Positions 1 through 7,439 are shown, counted from the first letter of the stretch. The stretch is DNA of 13,361 nt from JBDKGV01 sp039798005 (GCA_039798005.1 JBDKGV010000089.1:1-13361), one strand, 5' to 3'. Notes: generated by a model not told the origin, from the letters alone. Numbers and translations: made by a program.

Positions 1-1
1 C

Positions 2-688
2 GACCCGGTCACCCGGCGCACCCATCTGCTTTCGAGCGCATTGATCGCCACCAACTGGCTGGTCTACGTGTGGGCCGTGGCCGCCGGACGCGTGATCGAA
101 TGCTCGTTGGGATACTTCATCAATCCGCTGGTGAGCATCGCGCTTGGAGTCGTCGTGCTCAAGGAACGCCTGCGTCCGCTGCAATGGGCCGCCGTGGGCC
201 TTGCCACCCTGGCGATCCTGTGGCTTGCCGCTTCAACCGGCGCCTTCCCTTGGCTCTCGATCCTGCTTGCCGTGTCCTTTGGCAGTTACGGACTGGTGAA
301 GAAGCAGGCGCAGGTCTCGGGCGTGCAGGGACTTGGCTTGGAGACCGTCCTCCTCTTCCCCGCCGCCCTGCTTGTGATCGGGCACGCCGAGGCGACCGGC
401 AACGGACATTTTCTGTCCGCACCGTTTGCCTCCCAATGGATCTTGGTCACCACAGGTCTGGCGACGACCATTCCTCTGTTGTTCTTCGCGGGCGCGGCCC
501 GGCGCATCCCCCTTTCCCAAGTGGGATTCCTCCAGTACATCACTCCCACCATGCAGTTTCTGCTGGGAGTGTTCCTGTTCCGGGAACCCTTCGATCACAC
601 CCGGCTCTTGGGATTCTCCCTGATCTGGCTGTCGCTGGGTCTGCTTGCCTTGGAATCCGTGTGGGCCCGTTTTTCCCCAAAACCATAA
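2..688 (+). CDS. rarD: RarD-type EamA family permease (5' end outside window)
   Basis: The reading frame is open from the first bases of the window, so the start codon lies upstream; 228 residues are visible against about 296 in E. coli RarD, so roughly 70 are missing. RarD proteins are inner-membrane transporters of the drug/metabolite (EamA) superfamily; the name comes from an association with chloramphenicol sensitivity and the natural substrate is not known. The family signature is clear: SLGYFINPL near the start of the visible part, then GLVKK, then TTIPLLFF, then QYITPTMQFLLGVFLF, all matching RarD in order. Six or more hydrophobic helices can be read, ending in a short basic tail. The gene converges on the rRNA methyltransferase and is closed by a good terminator just past the stop. 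The family call is secure; the substrate cannot be read from the sequence. Confidence 0.9.
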   Translation, partial: DPVTRRTHLLSSALIATNWLVYVWAVAAGRVIECSLGYFINPLVSIALGVVVLKERLRPLQWAAVGLATLAILWLAASTGAFPWLSILLAVSFGSYGLVKKQAQVSGVQGLGLETVLLFPAALLVIGHAEATGNGHFLSAPFASQWILVTTGLATTIPLLFFAGAARRIPLSQVGFLQYITPTMQFLLGVFLFREPFDHTRLLGFSLIWLSLGLLALESVWARFSPKP

Positions 689-720
689 ACCACCCCGCAG
701 CATTGGTGCGAGGTGGTTTT
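687..720 (+). terminator. Intrinsic terminator of rarD, probably bidirectional
   Basis: Arms AAACCACC (687-694) and GGTGGTTT (712-719) pair perfectly. After one C/A mismatch the stem continues inside as CGCA (696-699) with TGCG (707-710), leaving a 7-base loop. The arm begins inside the rarD stop codon and the T run finishes at 720. Read from the other strand the arm also ends in TTT, so the hairpin could stop transcription from the convergent methyltransferase gene too. Confidence 0.8.
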
Positions 721-742
721 GGGCCCGCGAAATGGGGTCGTC

Positions 743-768
743 CAGGCAAGGTCCGAGGAACCTGCCTG
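743..768 (-). terminator. Weak hairpin after the rRNA methyltransferase gene
   Basis: CAGGCAAGGT (743-752) pairs with ACCTGCCTG (760-768) with one bulged A and a 7-base loop, 8 bases past the methyltransferase stop on the minus strand. No T run follows on that strand, so this may only be an RNA-stabilising hairpin, with the stronger hairpin at 687-720 doing the termination. Confidence 0.35.
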
Positions 769-775
769 AAATGGA

Positions 776-1951
776 TCAGCTGACGGCGAACACCAGGCAC
801 TTGAGGTATTCGGTCTCGAGCATCGCCGGATGGGCCGGATGGTCCGGGCCCGCGGCGCACTCGCGCAACAGGCGCAGCGAACGGCGCGCTTGGCGCGAGC
901 CCTTGAGGACGGCCTGCCGGAAATCCAAGCGATCGACAAGTCCGGTGCATGAGCAAGTGATCAAGATGCCTCCCGGTGCCACCAAGGAAAGTCCCAGGCG
1001 ATTCAACCGCTGGTAGCCCAGGATGGCTTGGTCGACGCTCTTGCGGCTCTTGGCAAACGCCGGCGGATCGAGCACGACCACATCGAACTTGCGCTCCGCC
1101 TGTCCCAAGGTCTGCAGCATCTCGAAGGCATCGCCCAACAACAGTTCAGGCTCGCCGGAAAGTCCGGACTTTTCCCAGCCCTTGGCGCACCACTCCAGCG
1201 CTGCGGCATCGCGATCGCAGAACGCCACGCTGGAGGCTCCCTCGGCGGCGAAGGCAAGTCCCCAACCGCCCGTGTAACTGCACACGTCCAGCACCGACTT
1301 GCCGGCACCAAGGCGCGCCAACTGGCGGCGATTGGCATCCTGGTCCAGGAAGAATCCGGTCTTCTGGCGACCAATCAGCGCGGCGGCCTGAGCCTTGGCA
1401 TGAACGGGCACCCACGAAAGCTCCGCCGCTTCACCCACCCAGGCATCCTCACGGGGGAGCCCCTCGAGCTCACGCGCCCAGGTGTCGTTGAGCAGCAAGA
1501 CGCCGCGATAGCCCAACGCCTGCAGGGCCGGGACGATCTCGGCCAAGCGGGCATCCATCGCCACCGTCTGGGCCGAGACCACCACATGCTCGCCGTAGTC
1601 GTCCACGGTCAGGCCGGGCACGAGATCGCCATCGGAATTGACCAGCCGGAAGTGGGTGCCACGATCGCACCAGACCTTGCGCTCGGCACGACGGGCCGCG
1701 AAGAACTCGGTCCACCACGCCACGGAGGGACGCGCCTCGGGAAGCACGCGCTGCAACCGCGCGGCGATCAAGGTGCCGGGATGGAGATCGGCATGCCCCA
1801 GCGGCTGGCCCCGATGCGAGAGGATCTGCCTCCACTCGCCGGGTTCGGGACGGGGAGACTTGTCCCATGCCACTTCGTTCGAAAAGGCCCACAGATGGCC
1901 CGATTGGATCCGTCGCTCCTCGCGATTCTTCAAATGCAAAACTTCACTCAT
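776..1951 (-). CDS. rlmI: RlmI-like class I SAM-dependent 23S rRNA cytosine methyltransferase
   Basis: Predicted protein of 391 residues, close to E. coli RlmI (396), which makes m5C1962 in 23S rRNA. The N-terminus (about 1-75) has the look of a PUA RNA-binding domain, with the typical SGHLWAFSNEV. The catalytic Rossmann domain shows GRQKTGFFLDQ (194-204), SAM motif I VLDVCSYTGGWG (220-231), the acidic end of the next strand at CDRD (245-248), motif IV VVLDPPAFAKS (292-302) and ITCSCTG (331-337). The last carries the cysteine that aligns with the conserved SCSG of RlmI. I chose the ATG at 1951 because GGGAGGTG lies at the right distance upstream and because this start matches the family; the frame stays open to 2017, but that extension has no family match. 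Close COG1092 relatives such as RlmK/L-type enzymes are possible, so the exact target base is inferred. Confidence 0.85.
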   Translation of the reverse strand: MSEVLHLKNREERRIQSGHLWAFSNEVAWDKSPRPEPGEWRQILSHRGQPLGHADLHPGTLIAARLQRVLPEARPSVAWWTEFFAARRAERKVWCDRGTHFRLVNSDGDLVPGLTVDDYGEHVVVSAQTVAMDARLAEIVPALQALGYRGVLLLNDTWARELEGLPREDAWVGEAAELSWVPVHAKAQAAALIGRQKTGFFLDQDANRRQLARLGAGKSVLDVCSYTGGWGLAFAAEGASSVAFCDRDAAALEWCAKGWEKSGLSGEPELLLGDAFEMLQTLGQAERKFDVVVLDPPAFAKSRKSVDQAILGYQRLNRLGLSLVAPGGILITCSCTGLVDRLDFRQAVLKGSRQARRSLRLLRECAAGPDHPAHPAMLETEYLKCLVFAVS

Positions 1952-1999
1952 GGCAGACACCTCCCGCAAAGGGCGGGAAAGATAGCCCCCCACCCCCTC

Positions 2000-2033
2000 A
2001 AAAACGAAACCCGCCACCGAAGTCGATGACGGG
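2000..2033 (-). terminator. Intrinsic terminator of the envelope protein gene
   Basis: On the minus strand, arm CCCGTCA (2033-2027) pairs with TGGCGGG (2016-2010) over seven base pairs with one G-U pair and a 10-base loop. TTTCGTTTTT follows. It lies 27 bases past the stop codon at 2060 and separates this gene from the methyltransferase gene, which therefore should have its own promoter in about 1952-2000. Confidence 0.8.
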
Positions 2034-2059
2034 CCTCTTCAACTCGAAGGAGAAATTCC

Positions 2060-2938
2060 TTACCAGCTCAGGGCGACCGCCGTCCCTGCGAAGATGCCGA
2101 AGATGCCCAGGAGCATCACCCGACGCCAGAGCGGCGAGTCCACATGCTTGTTCTCGGTCTCCTCATCCTTGATGCCAAAGAGCTGGCTTGCGGCCATCCG
2201 GGAGAAGCGGGGCGCCGGATCGCTCTCGCGATGGTACCCGACCACCTGGGACTGGCGAGTGACCTGGCCTGCGACCATGGAGGTCATGAAGCTTGAATAG
2301 ATCAACGTGTCGCCCGAGTACGAAAGCACCCCGGTCAGGATCTGGCCAGCACCTTTGCGCCGCGCGATCGTCGACCAGCACTCGGGCTGATTGCAACGCA
2401 ACTCGCTCCCCATCGGTGTCCACAACTCAAAGCCCTTGACCGAAAGCGCCGAGGCCAGGAGATTGCGGGAAAGCGCACGGGCCAAGGTGGAATCGCCCGG
2501 ATGCCGGGTGGTGTCGTAGGAAACCGGCAGGAACAGCACGAAATTGCTGTCAGGTGCCGTGGCGCGCCTCAGGCTGTCCAGGATGCGCAGCGAATCCTTT
2601 TGACGACCCAGCAGGATGGATTGGTCGCTGGAGAAGCGCTTGGTGCTGTCCAAGGACTTGCCAAGGCTGGCTTCCCGCAGTCGCGCAAGGCCAAGCAGAC
2701 TGTCGGCGCTGCGTCGACCCGACTCGCACCCGCGCAAGACGTTGGCAAGGGAATCCTGTCGCGCCAGACCTGCGGTGTCCTTGACTTTCAAGGTATCGAC
2801 CGTCTTGACGGTGAGCGTGTCCACCCGAGCGGGCATTGCCGCCTTCTTCTTTGAAGCCTTGGCAGCGGGAGCTGCCGGCGTTTGATGGACGAGCACGCCA
2901 AGAAGGAGGAATGCAAAGCAGAAACGAAGGATGCGCAT
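2060..2938 (-). CDS. Secreted or anchored envelope protein, CsgG/LpoB-like domain, C-terminal membrane segment
   Basis: 292 residues; not recognised as a named family. A signal peptide is clear (MRILRFC, then hydrophobic FAFLLLGVLV, likely cleaved after about residue 25). Residues 26-130 are Lys/Ala-rich and then coiled-coil-like, with repeated DSL motifs (DSLANVL, DSLLGL, DSLRILDSLRR). Residues 133-235 look like a small alpha/beta domain: NFVLFLPVSYD, a helix, FELWTPMGSELRC, then ECWSTIARRKGAGQIL and a beta pair. That order (strand, helix, Cys-x4-Cys at 182/187, helix, GxxG strand) recalls CsgG, LpoB and TolB-N type periplasmic domains; this is a resemblance, not an established match. Residues 273-291 form a membrane helix, so the chain is probably periplasmic and tethered at its C-terminus. 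The ATG at 2938 is chosen for the signal peptide and the upstream GAGGG. It lies 79 bases behind the histidine kinase gene and may share its transcript. Confidence 0.7.
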   Translation of the reverse strand: MRILRFCFAFLLLGVLVHQTPAAPAAKASKKKAAMPARVDTLTVKTVDTLKVKDTAGLARQDSLANVLRGCESGRRSADSLLGLARLREASLGKSLDSTKRFSSDQSILLGRQKDSLRILDSLRRATAPDSNFVLFLPVSYDTTRHPGDSTLARALSRNLLASALSVKGFELWTPMGSELRCNQPECWSTIARRKGAGQILTGVLSYSGDTLIYSSFMTSMVAGQVTRQSQVVGYHRESDPAPRFSRMAASQLFGIKDEETENKHVDSPLWRRVMLLGIFGIFAGTAVALSW

Positions 2939-2991
2939 AGTTGCCCTCGGTAATGGATGTTGGTTGAGAATCATCGTAACAATTTGAAGGG

Positions 2992-3017
2992 AGTTGTGCA
3001 CGCCCTGACGCACAACT
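2992..3017. other. Perfect 8-bp inverted repeat between the kinase and envelope protein genes
   Basis: AGTTGTGC (2992-2999) and GCACAACT (3010-3017) are perfect complements around a 10-base loop, immediately after the kinase stop codon on the minus strand. No clear T run follows on either strand, so it is a poor terminator. It could be an RNA hairpin that trims or protects the message, or an operator-like dyad upstream of the envelope protein gene. It lies 54 bases before that gene's start. Confidence 0.4.
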
Positions 3018-4808
3018 TCAGGCAAGCACCACCCCCGGCAGTTCAATCAGGACGCGGCAGCCCTTGCCCGGAGCGCTTTCGACGTCGATCCTGCCTCCCA
3101 AGCGGCGCGTGACCAGGGAATGGACCACATGGGCCCCGAGACCGATGTGGCCTTTGCCCCGACCGGTCGTGAAGAACGGTTCGTACAGCCGTTCCAAGGT
3201 GTTTGGATCCATCCCGGATCCGGCATCCCGGAACTCCAGCAACAGGTCCGTCCCGTGCGTACTCACCTTCACCCAGATCTCGCCGGGGACTCCGTCTCCA
3301 TAGCCGTGAAGCGAGGCATTGCGCAGGATCTGATTGATGATCTGCGTGAGCATGAGGCGCGGAAGGATGACCTTGACCTCCTTGGCGCACTCGATCCAAA
3401 GCGTATGCTGATGCTTGCGCAAGGTCGGCGAAAGCAGGTTGGCCACCTGCTCGAGGAATTGGCTGAGCATGATCTCCCGCGACGGCTCGAGACTCTGCTC
3501 CACGCCCACCTGCTTGAAGGAGCGCACCAGCTCCGCCGAGCGTTCAAGGCTTGCGACCAGGATTCCCGCGCCTTGATCCAGGTTGGCCAGGAACTTGTCG
3601 AGGCTTGCCTTGGAGAGCGTATCCCCTTGCAGGCGCAACCGGAACGCCGAAACCTGGCTTGCCATGTTGGTCGTGGCCGTGAGAGCGCTTCCCAGCGGCG
3701 TATTCAATTCGTGAGCCACTCCCGCGACAAGGCTTCCCAAGGCGGAAAGCTTGCCGTTCTCCACCAGGTGCGCTTGGGCGGACCGAAGATCTGCCAGCGC
3801 CTGTTCGTTGGCCTTGAGCGTCTTGTTGATGTCCAAGGAGAAGACCAGCAGTCTCACCAGCACCGAAACCAATGTCAGGAAGAGCGCCACCACCACATGC
3901 GTCGGCTTGGCCGTACCACTGGCCCAGAAGACTCCCAGGAAGAGAAACGGGACCAGCAGGAGGATCTGCGGCAGGATCAGCTCGTCGAACAGGGTCGAAC
4001 GCCGGCGTTCGTGTTCTCCGTCCGCCGACTCGGAAAGCATCCACGCCGTCATGCTCGTTCCCAGGGACACCAGCATCAGCAGCCAATGGCGAAAGGCGAA
4101 GATCAAGGGGTTCGGATGCAACAGATGCACGCTGTAGCAGATGTTGTTCATCAGGTGCCACACCGAGGCGATGGCCAGCAGCCGCAGCGCCAGCTCCTGA
4201 ATTCCCGTCTGCCGCTTGCGGACCACGGCATTCCCGGTGGCGAAGGCAAGGAAGAGCGCCACGAACGGTGGCAGGATTTCCGTGACGTTGGCCATGGTCG
4301 TGTGGCGGTCCATCAAATCGATGCGAGGAAAGATCGCCACCGCCAACTGCAGGTAGGAGATTCCGACGATGTGGCTCAGGAAGTCGAGCTGGAATCGCAA
4401 CCGGGACCGGATCTGGCCGCTGTCGTCCTTCGTCTCCGGGAGGGAAAGCACGCCCATGGCGCAGACCAGGAGCGAGATCAGGAAATAGACGGCCCAAGCC
4501 GGCGTCTGGATGGCTTTGCCATGGATGACCTCCAGGATCTGGCGCACCGTTGCGCCTCCCAATCCCAGAAAGATGCCAAGGGCCGCCACGGCCCACGACG
4601 GGTTGCCCCGGATTCCGCGTGCCGCCAGCCGGATCAGTCCACCGAACCCCAGCAGCAGGCTCAAGGCCGCCACGGCATCGAAGGCGAACCGGCTCCACGG
4701 CGCCTGCACGTACAGCGGCAGGCACGGCAACAGCAACAGGATCAGGGCGACCTGAGCTTGGGTCCATCGCCCACCCGGAATGTTTTCAAGTCGCAGCCAA
4801 CGCATCAT
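3018..4808 (-). CDS. Orphan multi-transmembrane sensor histidine kinase
   Basis: 596 residues. The N-terminal half (about 18-325) contains nine or so hydrophobic helices joined by short loops, with no large periplasmic domain, so sensing is probably within the membrane. A linker (about 328-352, LKANEQALADLRSAQ) leads into a complete kinase core. The phospho-acceptor is His366 in AHELNTPLG. The ATP-binding domain has an N box with Asn497 (NQILRNASLHG), DAGSGMD (528-534), FFTTG (545-549) and GLGAH (556-560). All catalytic boxes are present, so it should be active. No response regulator lies beside it in the window. Two adjacent ATGs (4808 and 4805) could start it; AAGGGG upstream is better spaced for the second. 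It is divergent from the glycosyltransferase gene across 177 bases and is followed by the envelope protein gene. The signal sensed and the partner regulator are unknown. Confidence 0.88.
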   Translation of the reverse strand: MMRWLRLENIPGGRWTQAQVALILLLLPCLPLYVQAPWSRFAFDAVAALSLLLGFGGLIRLAARGIRGNPSWAVAALGIFLGLGGATVRQILEVIHGKAIQTPAWAVYFLISLLVCAMGVLSLPETKDDSGQIRSRLRFQLDFLSHIVGISYLQLAVAIFPRIDLMDRHTTMANVTEILPPFVALFLAFATGNAVVRKRQTGIQELALRLLAIASVWHLMNNICYSVHLLHPNPLIFAFRHWLLMLVSLGTSMTAWMLSESADGEHERRRSTLFDELILPQILLLVPFLFLGVFWASGTAKPTHVVVALFLTLVSVLVRLLVFSLDINKTLKANEQALADLRSAQAHLVENGKLSALGSLVAGVAHELNTPLGSALTATTNMASQVSAFRLRLQGDTLSKASLDKFLANLDQGAGILVASLERSAELVRSFKQVGVEQSLEPSREIMLSQFLEQVANLLSPTLRKHQHTLWIECAKEVKVILPRLMLTQIINQILRNASLHGYGDGVPGEIWVKVSTHGTDLLLEFRDAGSGMDPNTLERLYEPFFTTGRGKGHIGLGAHVVHSLVTRRLGGRIDVESAPGKGCRVLIELPGVVLA

Positions 4809-4985
4809 GTCCCCTTGAGCATATCATTCTGAACCAGGCAATGCGCCAGTCTCATCTCAGGAATCGTCACTGCGACCGCACGGGCGGACACGGTCCCGAT
4901 CGGAACTATCATTCTTTCCGAGGCCTTCGTGCCAGCTCGGTTGGCAAGCCAGGCACACCTTCACCCATCCGGATCAGCCCATACC

Positions 4986-6188
4986 ATGCATCCCGAACTC
5001 TTCCACTTCATCTACGATTCGCCCGACAACCCTTGGTGCGGCGGTGGTGGTGCCCAACGGGATTTCGAGATCCTCAAGCATCTGAATGCCGAATGGACGA
5101 CCTCGGTCTTCTCCGGCATCCATCCACGGGCCGGCACCTTCGCCACCCCATGCCTCCGTCGCAACCTCGGCATCGCGGCCTTGGGCGAATTGTGCTCCCG
5201 CTGGTCCTATGCCTGGCATGCCGGCCGCATCGCCCGCAAGGTCCTGAAACAGGGCAAGGTGGTGATCTCCCACGGCGCCTCGTGCTTCGCGCCGGTGCTT
5301 CCCCTTTCAGCCTCCCATCCCGCCATCGTCCATTCCGTCTACCATCTGGTCGACCGCGCCTCGCTCCTGCGGCGCATCGGCCCCTTGGGCTTGATCGGAT
5401 GGCGGCTCCAGCAAAACGTGATCAAGAACGGCTTGTGGTTCCTCACGATCAACCGCGAGACCTCGCGCCGCATCATTGAGCAGAACCCGAACGCCCGCAT
5501 CTTCGTGATTCCCACCGGCTTCCATCCGCCCGCCGAGACCCCGATTCCTTTCGGAACCCAAGACAAGCCCTACATCATCTTCCTGGGGCGTCTGGATCAC
5601 CACATGAAGGGGCTGGATCGCTTGCTTGCCGCCTTCTCCGAGGTCGCCACGGTATTCCCCACCCTCGAACTGCGCTTGGCAGGCCGGTCGGACGCCGCCA
5701 CCAACGCCTGGTTCGAGCGCGAGCTGGCCCAGCATCCGCATGCGGCGCGCATCCACATCCATCAGAACCCCTCTGAGGCCGAGAAGTACTCGCTGCTGGC
5801 CGGTGCCCGGTTCTTCTGTTCCCCCAGCCGCTTCGAAGGCTGGTGCATCGCCGCCATCGAGGCATCCTCCCAGGGCTTGCCGGTGGTGGCCACCCGCACC
5901 GACGGATTCCTCGACTCCGCCCCGGACGGCTACACCTCGATCTTGGTGGACAACGAGGCCGACTGCATCCCCGAGCTTGCCCAGGCCTTCCGCCGCCTGC
6001 TCACCGAGCCCGACCTGCGCGCACGCCTGGGTGCCAACGGACGCGAATGGGCCAGCCGCTTCGATTGGCCCTCCACCGCCCGCATGCAGGGCGACCTGTA
6101 CCGGCAGGTGCTGGACTGCCTGAACGGAGCCCCGCTCCCGCCTCCCGGCATCGTGAACACGATGGAAAGCTTCCGTCCCAAGCCCTGA
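4986..6188 (+). CDS. GT4-family glycosyltransferase
   Basis: 400 residues with the two-domain GT-B layout. The N-terminal acceptor domain starts directly with a Rossmann strand (LFHFIYDSP) and a glycine loop (CGGGGAQ, 18-24). The C-terminal donor domain shows IIFLGRLDHHMKGLDRLL (197-214), LRLAGRS and SPSRFEGWCIAAIEAS, which holds the EX7E motif of GT4 retaining enzymes as Glu284 and Glu292. Such enzymes transfer a sugar from a nucleotide-sugar in the cytoplasm, usually for lipopolysaccharide, exopolysaccharide or glycolipids; donor and acceptor cannot be read here. I chose the ATG at 4986 because the family begins at this strand. A GTG at 4929 with GAGG five bases upstream would add 19 residues of no recognisable function and cannot be excluded. 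The gene stands alone: a divergent kinase precedes it and a repeat-rich region starts at its stop codon. Confidence 0.88.
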   Translation: MHPELFHFIYDSPDNPWCGGGGAQRDFEILKHLNAEWTTSVFSGIHPRAGTFATPCLRRNLGIAALGELCSRWSYAWHAGRIARKVLKQGKVVISHGASCFAPVLPLSASHPAIVHSVYHLVDRASLLRRIGPLGLIGWRLQQNVIKNGLWFLTINRETSRRIIEQNPNARIFVIPTGFHPPAETPIPFGTQDKPYIIFLGRLDHHMKGLDRLLAAFSEVATVFPTLELRLAGRSDAATNAWFERELAQHPHAARIHIHQNPSEAEKYSLLAGARFFCSPSRFEGWCIAAIEASSQGLPVVATRTDGFLDSAPDGYTSILVDNEADCIPELAQAFRRLLTEPDLRARLGANGREWASRFDWPSTARMQGDLYRQVLDCLNGAPLPPPGIVNTMESFRPKP

Positions 6189-6344
6189 TTCCGGGCGCCC
6201 GCCGCCTGACGGCGTCGCCAGGCTGCCTGCCGGGCCTCCTTGGTCTGCCATGTCGGGCGGATCTGAGATCCGCCCTTCCGAAGTCGTGAGCAATGGCATC
6301 CCTTCGGGGGTCCCGGGCCTGTCGGCCGGCATCCTTGGCGCGCG
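6187..6344 (+). repeat. Composite palindromic intergenic repeat, left copy
   Basis: This matches, in inverted orientation, the element at 8308-8444. Conserved blocks in order: a GGGCGCC-type edge (6193-6199); CGCCTG then GGCG around the first hairpin; GGCTGCCTGCC (6221-6231) followed by GCCT (6234-6237); and the right block GGGTC (6308-6312), then GGGCCTGTCGGCCGGCATCC (6315-6334), then TGGCGCG (6336-6342). Between them lie hairpins: CGCCG/CGGCG (6200-6214) and a perfect 9-bp stem with a 3-base loop, GGGCGGATC/GATCCGCCC (6255-6275). The hairpins sit where the other copy has hairpins, but with different stem sequences. The element begins at the glycosyltransferase stop codon. No gene is seen in it. 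Confidence 0.75.
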
Positions 6345-6427
6345 TCAGCGCGTTGCTTGCTGATCCCCCTCCCGGATGGGAGGGCAGGGGTGGGCGATGG
6401 CAGGCGAAGCGGCATCCTTGGCGCGCG
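6345..6427 (+). repeat. Partial repeat unit: hairpin plus 18-bp direct repeat
   Basis: The 18-base sequence CGGCATCCTTGGCGCGCG, which ends the preceding element (6327-6344), recurs exactly at 6410-6427. Between the two lies a perfect 7-bp hairpin, CCCTCCC (6367-6373) and GGGAGGG (6378-6384), with loop GGAT. The arrangement hairpin then right-end block mimics the end of the full element, so this reads as a truncated or tandem second unit. It ends 30 bases before epmA, leaving little room for a promoter. Confidence 0.6.
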
Positions 6428-6457
6428 GGAGTGGATTTATGCACTTTGGCATGGGCG

Positions 6458-7420
6458 ATGATCGAAGACCTCACCCTCCTCTGGAAACCCTCCGCGCCTT
6501 TGGATGCCTTGCGCTTCCGGGCGGGCTCCTTGCGCTCCGTGCGCGCCTTCTTCGATGCCCGTGGCGTGCTGGAAGTCGAGACACCTCTTCTGGCTCCGTT
6601 TGGCACCGTGGATCTCTGGATCGATTCCTTCGCGGTGAAGTCCCAATTCTCCCGCGATCCGCTTTGGCTCCAGACTTCTCCCGAGTTCTACATGAAGCGC
6701 CTTTTGGCCGCCGGGTCCGGGCCCATCTGGCAACTGTGCAAGGCCTTCCGCGACGAAGGCGAAGGCGCCCGGCACATCCGCGAGTTCACCATCCTGGAGT
6801 GGTATCGTCCCGACTTTTCCTTGGAAGAGCTGTGCCGCGAAGTCGAGGACTTGTGCCGCCTCTTGATCCCCTCCCTTCCCGCCGCCCGACACGCCACCTT
6901 CGCAAGCCTCTTCCGGGACTTCTGCGAAGTCGATCCCTTCCATTCCCCCATCGAGTCCTTGCGCGAAGCCACCCTGAAGGCATCGCCCATCATCCCCGAG
7001 CTGTCGCTGGATGAGCGGGACGGCTGGCTCGATCTCCTGTTCGTGACCGCCATCGAACCTTTCCTTGGAATGACAGAACCTGTCTTTGTCACCAACTACC
7101 CCGTCTCCCGCGCCGCCCTGGCCAAGGCCATTCCCGGCACGCCCCCCACCGCCGCGCGCGCCGAGCTCTACTGGCAGGGCGTGGAGCTTTGCAACGCCTA
7201 CGACGAACTGGCCGACGCGGGCGAACTGCTGCGCCGCTTTGAAGAGGATGTGCAGGGCCGAAAGGCGATGGGCAAGGATTCTCCCGGCATCGACCGAGGC
7301 CTGATCGAAGCGCACCGCGCCGGAATCCCTCCCACCAGCGGCGTGGCGCTGGGCCTGGATCGCCTCTTGATGCTGGCAAGCGGCGCCCCGCACATCCGCG
7401 ATGTGGTGGCGTTCGCATGA
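6458..7420 (+). CDS. epmA: EpmA, EF-P beta-lysine ligase (GenX/PoxA/YjeA family)
   Basis: 320 residues, like E. coli EpmA (325): a class II lysyl-tRNA synthetase catalytic core without the tRNA anticodon-binding domain. EpmA joins (R)-beta-lysine to a conserved lysine of elongation factor P, which helps ribosomes through proline stretches. Visible motifs: RGVLEVETPLL (35-45, motif 1), TSPEFYMKRLLAAGSGPIWQ (73-92), FRDEGEGARH then REFTILEWYRP (motif 2, about 97-118), GVELCNAYDEL (241-251) and SGVALGLDRLLML (294-306, motif 3). Motif 2 is slightly unusual: the common FRNE and HNPEF are FRDE and HIREF here. The ATG at 6458 places the conserved WxPSA eight residues in, as in E. coli; the frame is open upstream but without homology, and no good ribosome site is visible. 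efp and epmB are not in this window. Two small membrane proteins follow in the same direction. Confidence 0.93.
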   Translation: MIEDLTLLWKPSAPLDALRFRAGSLRSVRAFFDARGVLEVETPLLAPFGTVDLWIDSFAVKSQFSRDPLWLQTSPEFYMKRLLAAGSGPIWQLCKAFRDEGEGARHIREFTILEWYRPDFSLEELCREVEDLCRLLIPSLPAARHATFASLFRDFCEVDPFHSPIESLREATLKASPIIPELSLDERDGWLDLLFVTAIEPFLGMTEPVFVTNYPVSRAALAKAIPGTPPTAARAELYWQGVELCNAYDELADAGELLRRFEEDVQGRKAMGKDSPGIDRGLIEAHRAGIPPTSGVALGLDRLLMLASGAPHIRDVVAFA

Positions 7421-7439
7421 CGCCCTCGACCCTTCCGTG

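Noticed and set aside
3120..4832. 570-codon plus-strand open frame opposite the membrane kinase
   Set aside because: Gln/Arg/His-rich, no domain, and the minus strand encodes an intact kinase.
4822..4915. Nine-base TATCATTCT repeated at 4822-4830 and 4907-4915 in the divergent spacer
   Set aside because: Short, without dyad symmetry, and could easily be chance; not enough to call an operator.
4918..4940. TTGGCA-like sigma-54 promoter before the glycosyltransferase
   Set aside because: The second element is displaced by about two bases and lacks TTGC.
4929..4985. GTG-initiated N-terminal extension of the glycosyltransferase
   Set aside because: There is GAGG at good spacing, but the extra 19 residues match nothing in the family, which starts at the first Rossmann strand; kept only as an alternative start.
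5307..6332. Long minus-strand open frame opposite the glycosyltransferase
   Set aside because: It is low-complexity Gly/Ala/Arg-rich and mirrors a GC-rich coding strand; the plus strand carries clear GT4 motifs.
6335..6364. Sigma-54 promoter upstream of epmA (TGGCGCG ... TTGC)
   Set aside because: The GG-to-GC spacing is too long for a -24/-12 element, and the sequence belongs to the repeat.
6187..6427. CRISPR array
   Set aside because: The repeats are few, of differing lengths, palindromic and inverted between sites; there are no regular spacers and no cas genes.
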